From Peltaster fructicola (taxonomy: Eukaryota; Ascomycota; Dothideomycetes), in assembly GCA_001592805.2 (NCBI GenBank), contig CP051143.1, positions 2,706,635 to 2,770,634 of the forward strand: a stretch of DNA of 64,000 nt, given 5' to 3'. A program made the position numbers and the translations under genes. How positions within the stretch are numbered: position 1 is the first letter of the stretch; each line of letters starts with the position of its first letter. The notes below the pieces were generated by a model. It did not search any database. It saw only the letters and a program-made list of their open reading frames with translations, and had not been told where the DNA came from. Of this stretch, positions 56,528 to 64,000 are shown piece by piece.

Positions 56528-58087
56528 ATGTGGTTCCTAGACACCAAGACTCTCCGACTCGTGGGCGAAAGCGAGTTCAAGAGACGGAGCAGCCAAGGCA
56601 AATATGCTATACTGTCGCATCGTTGGGATGATGAAGGAGAGCTGAGCTTCCAGGACATGGCTATGCTCGAGCATGCCACTCACGGAGAGCTGAGCTTCCA
56701 GGACATGGCTATGCTCAAGCATGTCACCCGCAAGTCAGGATATCGGAAGATCAAAGCCTTTTGCCAACACGCCGCCCGAGAGGGCTATGAGTTTGCCTGG
56801 GCAGATACATGCTGCATAGATAAGCTCAGCAGTGCTGAACTCCAGGAGGCTATCAACTCGATGTGGCGATGGTACAGAGAAGCGTCAATATGCTACGTCT
56901 ATCTCCATGACGTGCAGAGGAGCAATTCAATGTGGTATCATGACGCCGAATGGTTCACTCGGGGCTGGACATTGCAGGAGCTCCTGGCGCCTGAGTATAC
57001 CACGTTCTTCGACCAGGACTGGGAGAAAATTGGCAACAGAGATACCCTGACAGTTAAGATTAGTCGCGCTACAGGAATACCAGTTTATATACTTCGAGAC
57101 CCAGGACTGATTCCGAGGCAGTCAATAGCTGCGCGAATGTCTTGGGCAGCTGGACGAAAGACAACCAAGATTGAGGATCGTGCATACTCGTTGCTAGGCT
57201 TGCTAGGTGTCCACATGCCTATTATCTATGGCGAGCAAGAAGCGTCAATGGCTCGACTGCAGAGACTACTACTGGATCGGAATGACGAGACCCTGTTCGC
57301 CTGGAGCAGTGCTGCTGAAGGCTATCATGGCTTTTTGGCTCCTAGTCCAGACGCATTCGCGGGATCAGGTCGGTTGGAGCCAACTCAAACATACGAGCTT
57401 GGCAGGCATCCCTTCAAGTCCACCGATGCAGGCATTCGCCTGACGACAGAGTATCTTCTGCCGTACACTGCTGATGTGTGGGTAGTACCCATCAATTGTG
57501 GTTCGGATGGCAGGAGGGTTGGACTCTTCCTTCGTCTGTTGCGCAGACTTCCGGGAGGAATGACGCACTTCATTCGTGTTCAGGTCGATGGCGAGGGCAT
57601 TGCTAGTGCTACTCTTATAGCTCGACTTGCCGAGCGGCAATCTGCCCAAGAACGAAAGATCTTCTTACCGCATCCTGCTTCGCAAGTCATCGAATCGTCT
57701 CTCTCCGCCGAGAGGATTAATGGATTCCGCATTGGTATGTCTTTGAAGCGGCATCTGGACTCAGAGATGCCGAACGAGAGCTCGCGGTGGACCAAAACCA
57801 ACGACTTTCCTTGGAGCAAGTGTGGCCAGAGCAAGTATCACCTCCATGCCAGCTTAAGAGGTAACAAGCAGATTAGAGGGTTTGTCCTTGGATTCGATCG
57901 CGACTACAATCCTTGGTGCTATCTTCGAGAGCATGATGCTGCTGTCGGGGACCTAGACTTGTCTCAAGAGCATTTTGATGAGCAGTCTGAACCTGATGTC
58001 GCCCGGAGGATCGGAATTGGCTATAGACTGCCCTTATCGCCATTACGTCCTGATGAAGCGCATGCTGGACAACCGGAAAGGGCTTGA
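56528..58087 (+). CDS. HET-domain protein (HET-E/D type N-terminus)
   Basis: A 519-residue intronless frame starting MWFLDTKTLRLVGESEFKRR. The HET domain of the HET-E/HET-D class is complete: YAILSHRWDDEGELSFQDM, SGYRKIKAFCQHAAREGYEF, AWADTCCIDKLSSAELQEAI, NSMWRWYREASICYVYLHDV, WFTRGWTLQELLAPEYTTFF, RMSWAAGRKTTKIEDRAYSL and LGLLGVHMPIIYGEQEASMA. A 16-residue segment (GELSFQDMAMLxHxT) is duplicated in tandem. No NACHT or repeat domain follows. After GYRLPLSP the frame ends at 58087. A neighbouring frame (to 58457) carries protein-like sequence such as HYVLMKRMLDNRKGLDYWLI and VWEFDITHLYD, reachable by removing one C from CCC near 58030. The true protein may therefore be about 640 residues. Confidence 0.82.
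   Translation: MWFLDTKTLRLVGESEFKRRSSQGKYAILSHRWDDEGELSFQDMAMLEHATHGELSFQDMAMLKHVTRKSGYRKIKAFCQHAAREGYEFAWADTCCIDKLSSAELQEAINSMWRWYREASICYVYLHDVQRSNSMWYHDAEWFTRGWTLQELLAPEYTTFFDQDWEKIGNRDTLTVKISRATGIPVYILRDPGLIPRQSIAARMSWAAGRKTTKIEDRAYSLLGLLGVHMPIIYGEQEASMARLQRLLLDRNDETLFAWSSAAEGYHGFLAPSPDAFAGSGRLEPTQTYELGRHPFKSTDAGIRLTTEYLLPYTADVWVVPINCGSDGRRVGLFLRLLRRLPGGMTHFIRVQVDGEGIASATLIARLAERQSAQERKIFLPHPASQVIESSLSAERINGFRIGMSLKRHLDSEMPNESSRWTKTNDFPWSKCGQSKYHLHASLRGNKQIRGFVLGFDRDYNPWCYLREHDAAVGDLDLSQEHFDEQSEPDVARRIGIGYRLPLSPLRPDEAHAGQPERA
56636..56731. repeat. 48-bp tandem duplication in the HET gene
   Basis: GGAGAGCTGAGCTTCCAGG recurs at 56636 and 56684. The two 48-bp copies differ at four positions, all transitions, and add 16 residues in frame. 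Confidence 0.9.
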
Positions 58088-59536
58088 TTACTGGCTCATC
58101 AAAGGATCGAGAACTGCAGGACTCAATACATACCTGCCATATCGATTGTCTGCGAAGCGGTATGCTCGTCTTGATCAGTATTCGACATGTAAACAATCTA
58201 TCAAAGCAGGTCATGGATCGCCATGTAATGTTACATTCGATTTACGGCCAAACGTGGATGGGACGATGGTCTGGGAGTTCGACATAACGCATCTCTACGA
58301 CAGGTCGACAGATGACTCGCAGATGCGGCCGAAAAAGGTCGTGGACGTGTCCAGCACCAGCTTGCCAGAAATGCGTCAACATATCGGTGAACCAGCAGTT
58401 CATATGAGTCCCAGTGACGGATTGAATGAAACCTCTCGCAAGCAACACAACGGATAGGGCTATACTGCAGGAACTGTTGATTGACACGAGAGGAGCAGCA
58501 AATGGTCACTGGATTGACAGCTTACGACACCTCTCGGCATTTCAGCAGCACTCGCAAGCACAAGGTCGATCATCAGATCTGATCCACATTCGACGAACCG
58601 ATCATAAGGAGAATACTGCTTGGTGGTAGCCTTGACGACTGCTCTTGTGTTTGGAGAGTCCCAGAGTGTGTGTTCTGCAGGATCCGAGGATGGACGAGGT
58701 AGTCCTCGATCGAGGACGACGATAGATGGTGAGTATACGGCCTTGACGAGCCTGTCGACTTAGCTTGATTTAGCTTGATTGCTTAAGAGACGCCCTAATA
58801 GTATTGCTTATGCACACTTTCGAGCAGCTACTGACAGGAAGATTGAGCGGACGAGTGACACAGACGCCGTCAGACCGAAAGGCATAATGCTTAGCCGTAT
58901 GTCAGCCGTCTGCCCCAAAGCTGCTGAAGCTGGAGGCATGCATGCAGTCTGCAGGTTGCTTCGCGAGTGGATCATAGTCTGCAGAAGTGATGCGGTTTGA
59001 TCGAAGGGTACCATTATGGATGGTATCAGACCACGCGAGCTGGTCTTGTTCGCAGAACGTGCTGCGACTTCATAAGAACCTTCTCAAAGACCGGTATGAC
59101 TCGACTGGAGACTCCTCTGCACACACGATCCGTCATTGCTTGTTGTGCTGCTCAGGATAGGTGTTCCTTGATAACCGCACGCTCAACGTTCGATTGTTCT
59201 AGGACGTCGTTTCGGTCTCTGGCCGCAACGAAATTGCTGCAACAACAAGAACACTTTCCGTCGACAGTACGTACCTCGATCTGTGCAGTAGATGCGTATG
59301 AACGGATTCCTCGGACCCATTCGCTGTCAATGTACATGAGAAATTCGTTTGAGGATAATCCTCAGCGCCGGATCTTGAGCTACTCTGCGGTCGTCGTTCT
59401 TGGCAGCGAGAACTCCAGTAACATGAATAAGGGTTCTCTGCAGACCATAGCTGAGTGTATAACGCACTCGAGTCGCCATTCCTTTGGTCCATCGATGCAT
59501 CAGCATGATGCTTCTTGTGTGATTGCGAGGATGTCT

Positions 59537-60190
59537 GTCGAAGCGAAAGACCTGTTGAGCGTGCTTGTTGCTTCGTGTGCGCTTGCGGGGACCCCTGAGG
59601 AAAGGACGACGCCCTTGGACCTCCTTGTGTGTCTGTAAGGACGTCTGCCGAAGGAATAACGCTATTGAGTATGACCTTTGAGACCGTACGACTTTTCCGG
59701 GTGTAGCTTGTGTATGACGTCCGATGCTTCGACCGCAGAGCCTAGGGGCTTGTTGATATTCGCTTGTGCAAGTCTCGGACGCCGCTTCGACGCCGGCGGC
59801 TTGCAGAGACACGTCACTGCTGGTAACAGTCTTCAGATCGAAGTGTACCAAGCCTTAGCACGACTAGCATTGATCATGACCTCGCCTATGCATCGCAGTA
59901 CTTCTCGGTCGTCATTGGTATGACTTGAGTCCTTCCCAGGCCTTGCTAGCTCTCACAGGCTTGATGCATCGCATGCATTGCTCTCGCATGATTGACGAGC
60001 TTGCAGAGCGCATTGCTGACAGCTGTGTACGTAGCTCCGATGACTGTGCAAGTGGTCTTGTGGCAATAGGAGGCAATCCACTCCTGCTGCGCGTAGTAGT
60101 GCTATAGGAGTAGTAGTGTTCCAGGGTATGACGGGAGGCGATCTGGCTGTGGTCAAGCTGCTTACAGCTGGTGAGCCATGCTCGTTGATA
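59537..60190 (+). pseudogene. Ankyrin-repeat-like relics
   Basis: VEAKDLLSVLVASCALAG (59537-59590) is followed by TPEERTTPLDLLVC (59591-59632). GGDLAVVKLLTAGEPCSLI (60134-60190) is preceded by an STPAARSS-like piece. The 'AVVKLL.AG' and 'TPLDLLV' elements are typical of ankyrin units. Stops and frame changes interrupt them. Confidence 0.45.
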
Positions 60191-62159
60191 AGACGGATCC
60201 CGTAGTCTGCAGGACATAGTCGCAGGGTAGCTGCTGATCGGACCATCCTGACTGTCCATTGCGAAGCTATAGTACAGCGCACTGAGGATCTGTACCCATA
60301 ACGTCTGAGTTGAAGTCCATCTGTAGTCGAGGTTCTGTGATTGCCTGCTGTACCAGTCCACTTTGCAGCCTCGCTCTGTGCATCTTCATACAGGCGTCCA
60401 TGAAAGGTCGAATATGCTGCGACTGTTTGAAGGTCTTCTTGCACCTGCCTCTTCGTCGATCGTGAAGTCATAGCTGGGGAATAATGCTATGTTGGGACTG
60501 TTGAGCGCTTCGGACTCTTCAACCATGCCTCGATAGCATGTCGCAGCCACGGATCCGCAGAAGTATACCGCCTGATGGCTACGGCGTAAGATCTCTGCTT
60601 CATGTCCTCAGCAGCTCTTTCTGGGTCTTCTTTAACTCCTCGTGCGCGATGGTTGACCTCAATCCGCGGTCGATGTCTGCTCAAGGTGTACTCGACCATG
60701 GGCAGGGCATGCGAATGACCGGCTCCTGGATGACAAGACATCCAGTCAGGCGTCCGTATGTGTGGACTCTTCGATTGCTGACAGGGCGGCGGAGATCAAG
60801 GCCCAGGTGTATGCATTGCCAGTCAAGATTGACAACTTCGTATGAATCGTCCAGCGTGCCACCATCGATGTACTTCAACAGAGGCCCTAGGCATGCGACA
60901 TGGTCCTTCACCGTACTCTCGCGAGCATCTTCGCAACCCAGACGCCTTAGAGATCTTGCATGAGTTCGTACGTGTGCCCGTCTGTACTGAAGCCTGCTAG
61001 CAGGTCTATTGCAGATAGTTCTCGAGCGCAGCATCGTCCCAATGCGTGCTGTGGTCTTCGTGCCCTTCTCTTTCAGCGAAGCCGGATTGCCGTGTATAAG
61101 AGAGTATGAGTTGTTGACAGGCACGGATGGAGTCTTGACTGTGTGATTCTGGTCATGGTACTGTGGCATGGCCATTCCGTAGCTACGCAATCGAGCTGAG
61201 AAGCAACAGGTAAGGGTAAGGAGATTGACGCGGAAGACGCTTGCGTGTACTTGATAAGATTTCGAGGCTCGTGGCGGTCGTGGACATATCGAGGGAACTG
61301 GCCAGGCAGTTTTCGAGGTCGGAGAAGGATAGATCACTGTTCAGTCAGTCCATGGGCATTTGCGAGGTCTCTGGACCAACGTGGTGGCCATGGTGTAGCA
61401 AGCAATGTCTCGAGGTGGGTTGTGGGAGTGATTGTTGCAGAGGATGGACAGCAGATCGTATCACTGAACCGCCATACGATCCTGATGCGTTGCTGTATCG
61501 AGGAAGAAGTGAGGAACAGTAACGAGAGTGCGAAAGTGGACTAGGTGACTGATGGATGGAAACGAAGCCGTCGAGAACTGACCTGTCCTTGGAGGTAGTC
61601 TTTGATCAGCAGGTAATGCACGCCATCGCAGCGCAATGCCCGCGGCGAGTCTCCAAGACTACAGTGATGCCACAGATGTGGTGGTGCTAGCAGTTGTCGA
61701 TGTTAGGGGGCAGGTGGGTGTGGTGCCTGCCGTGGAGGTGAGCTTCGGGAAAGCGCTCGCACTTTGATGCCAACGCCAGCCTTCAACTTCATCCTTTCTA
61801 CATCACCTTTCCATCAGAAAAACATCGCATTTCGAGCAGCATTGCCATGCGCCTACTGGATCATCCCCGTTGCACTCCGACGTGGCAGGGCTAGGATGTT
61901 GGTCACATGGTGATGCTCATGATACTGATGATGATCAAGGCATCTGCGAAGCTTCATTCGACGCTTCACCGACAGCACGTTAAAATGCTATTGTATTCCT
62001 CACCCTGCCGTCAGCATGTAGCCATGGACAGGAAGATGAGGACCAGGTGAGCTCAATGATACTGACAACAGGCATACCACGAGGTACTACCTCTTGTCGA
62101 CCTCACCGTTGCCGTCACTCATCGAGGTACAAGATCCTAGCAATCATCTCACTAGCATG

Positions 62160-62830
62160 ACCGCTTATTCTCCTCGAGTTGCGCGATCTCGAACGTCTAC
62201 CGACTTGCTCAAGCAAGACCCAGCGATCATCTCACGAACATCATCGCGCGACCTCATGTCTTTGCGCTTCCTGAAGCAAGACCAGAGTCACCACCTTCAC
62301 GAGTACGCATGTGCTCGTCCTGACCCAGCCACCGTCCGCACGAGCGCTGCTATGCACCCTTCACAAGCTGCGTGATCTCGAGTGCTCCCGCGACGCCTCA
62401 AGCAAGACCTTGTCGACTGGCTCACCATCATCACTACTTGTCATCCTCAAGTCTCGCGCCTGCGAAGCCTCAGAAGTACGCTCAGCAATCGTGCTCACAA
62501 CCATTACTGCATACACTTCAAGTCACACGATCTCGAGTACCTTTGCGATTGGAACAAGACCTTAGCGATCGTTGTCATACAGCGCTCTACAACCACTCAA
62601 GCTGCGAGATCTTGAGCCTCTCTGCACCCCATCAAGCATCACACCACAGCTGTTCACACAAGCATCACTGCGCCCTCCAGAAGCTGCGCGATCTCATCCT
62701 CAAGCAGTCATCCCACGCCATCTCAGCCACTGTGCTCATGAGCAGCGCTGCACTCACTCGGAGCTATGCGATCTTGAACGCCACTATACCTCAAGCTATC
62801 TCCAAGCTGCTCTTGTCCATCGCGATGTCA
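62160..62830. repeat. Degenerate tandem array, period about 79 bp
   Basis: A core close to GCTGCGCGATCTCGAG recurs near 62179, 62244, 62367, 62451, 62523, 62601, 62683 and 62763. The last five spacings are 84, 72, 78, 82 and 80 bp. In shifting frames it codes for KLRDLE-like peptides. The last part reads AISKLLLSIAMSA (62795-62833), an ankyrin-like helix. Confidence 0.65.
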
Positions 62831-63888
62831 GCCTACTATACGCAAGTTGCGCCACTCCTCACCTTTACAAAATGGCTGCTAGCTTGTACAGGCAGTGCTA
62901 CATCGGCTGACGTGGTCGTCTATGGGCATCGGCAATTCTCTAAGCCATGGTAAGTTGATGGAATGCTGACTATGCCAGTATAGAACGCAGCTTTACCAAC
63001 GCACTCGTTATCACGATCCCTCGAACTCACTCGATCCTTTCACAGCTGCGATATAGCCGAGCACCACCAGAAGACGCACCTCTCCCTCGTGACCTCTCTA
63101 CTCGTTTACGGCTCATCACGACTTCAGCGACTCTGACTCGCTTATGCCTACATCGTCAGACTTGCCCACCTCTGACATACTGTACACGCAAGAGCGCCAA
63201 CGAGCAGCAGTAAGCTTAAGCAAGCTGCAGATAAAGAGGAGGTGCCGATGGAGCAGGAGAATGTCAGACATTCGGATACCGCAGTATGGAAGGTTGCACG
63301 ACACTTGAGCTTGGAGCAGCTTGAGAACGAAGAGTAGTCGATGGTGTAGAAGGCGGTTACAACGTTCAATACCACGGCATATACGATTGCACACCACTTG
63401 CGCTCCATTGATGGGAGGGCATAAATGACGAAGAGAGGGCTCTATATCGAAGCCTGGGCGCGCCTCTGAGGGACCTGGACAACGTAATGGCACCTGCAGT
63501 CCTGCGCTGTTCACCACGGTCCTCCACGCCGAAGCGTACTGCAGCGCGAGGAATATCATTACTCTTGCATGCAACCATCGTCCATCGATGGAGTCACCGC
63601 TTGTATGAGCCAACGCCTGCTGGGACACAACAAAGATCGTGTTCCTCTAGGATGAGCAGCAAAAGCTTCTGCGAGATCGTATGCTGCGGCACGAGACACT
63701 GCTTCCACAATCAGGACAAATCCATGCTGCAAGAGCTTGCACAATCATGACAAGACTAGACCTGGTAGCTCAGCATCGTTCGCCTGCATTCATGTCGTCT
63801 CATACGACTGCGTCCGCATCGTGTCTCTAGTCTTCGCTCTAATATGCCTGTCGATACTAGCTTTGGCACAGCCGACTTCGATGAGCAA

Positions 63889-64000
63889 GGGGTAGGGTAG
63901 GGTAGGGTAGGGTAGGGTAGGGTAGGGTAGGGTAGGGTAGGGTAGGGTAGGGTAGGGTAGGGTAGGGTAGGGTAGGGTAGGGTGGGTAGGGTAGGGTAGG
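63889..64000 (+). repeat. Telomeric array (TAGGG)n at the right chromosome end
   Basis: After GAGCAAGG the sequence is GGGTA repeated. There are 18 perfect units at 63890-63979, one short GGGT unit at 63980-63983, three more GGGTA units, and a final GG at the window edge. The G-rich strand runs 5' to 3' towards the end, as telomerase products do. The unit is five bases, not the TTAGGG hexamer usual in filamentous fungi. Confidence 0.9.

Larger units (their letters stand above)
58458..63888. other. Subtelomeric gene-free region, 5.4 kb
   Basis: No intact gene is supported. The longest frames (plus 58997-59638, minus 60681-61337 and minus 59327-59851) have no recognised domain. Ankyrin-like plus-strand fragments (59537-60190, 62795-62833) and a degenerate tandem array (62160-62830) are described separately. 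No telomere-linked helicase gene is seen. Confidence 0.55.

Noticed and set aside
58997-59638. 213-codon plus-strand frame
   Set aside because: It starts at a plausible ATG but looks like a random mixture; only its end is ankyrin-like, and a 525-nt frame overlaps it on the other strand.
60681-61337. 218-codon minus-strand frame near the telomere
   Set aside because: No recognisable domain, and the frame must change at about 60700 to stay protein-like. It may be a relic but cannot be named.
62372-62953. 193-codon plus-strand frame with KLRDLE-like peptides
   Set aside because: The repeat period of about 79 bp is not a multiple of three, so the repeats fall in different frames and do not support a coding repeat protein as it stands.
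50000-63888. Repeat-induced point mutation (RIP) of the subtelomere
   Set aside because: The region is not AT-rich or strikingly TpA-rich by eye; lesions include many indels, which RIP does not make.
1-64000. tRNA, rRNA or CRISPR loci
   Set aside because: No B-box-like GGTTCGANNCC with a cloverleaf, no rRNA stretches and no regularly spaced identical repeats were found; CRISPR is not expected in a fungal nucleus.

Overview
The window is nuclear DNA of a filamentous ascomycete (Pezizomycotina, perhaps Dothideomycetes; no finer placement is possible from sequence alone). The signs are: conserved fungal housekeeping genes (GLE1, YJU2, TAF6, AP-1 mu, mitochondrial bL27), two Zn2Cys6 transcription factors, several HET-domain genes, Thr/Ser-rich secreted proteins, and very short GT-AG introns. 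Twenty-nine introns placed by frame and splice signals are 41 to 49 nt, apart from one possible 143-nt leader intron. The right edge is a chromosome end: the last 112 bases are a G-rich telomere-like array whose unit is the pentamer TAGGG, not the usual fungal TTAGGG.

Layout. 0-8.8 kb: an SRA-YDG DNA-binding protein, GLE1, a GFA/CENP-V enzyme, a small membrane protein, and a chromodomain plus HDA2/3-like coiled-coil protein. 8.9-15.2 kb: a broken HET gene, a flavin dehydrogenase and a decayed ferric reductase. 15.6-24.5 kb: mostly core genes (methyltransferase, YJU2 and TAF6 head to head, a small protein, a Zn2Cys6 factor, AP-1 mu). 25.2-35.9 kb: a secreted Thr-rich protein, mitochondrial bL27, a large unrecognised protein of about 1,300 residues and an FCY2-like permease. 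36-47.7 kb: a second Zn2Cys6 factor, a small GAIGKQF-motif protein, an APC-type permease, a flavin monooxygenase, a TMEM53/PaxU-like protein and a Ser/Thr-rich membrane protein, with long gaps.

48-64 kb is subtelomeric. It holds a dead HET gene, a frameshifted paralogue of the 25-kb secreted protein, a nearly intact HET gene with a 48-bp internal duplication, and about 10 kb without intact genes. Conceptual translation of that gene-less DNA on the plus strand gives scattered ankyrin-repeat-like fragments. A degenerate tandem array of about 79-bp period lies at 62.2-62.8 kb.

The housekeeping genes do not form a pathway with each other. The coherent theme of the accessory part is self/non-self recognition (HET domains, probable ankyrin remnants) decaying beside a chromosome end. 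Two chromatin genes (SRA-YDG and chromodomain/HDA2/3-like) lie at the other end of the window. Many accessory genes carry single-base +1 shifts at homopolymers, which are either real decay or base-calling error.
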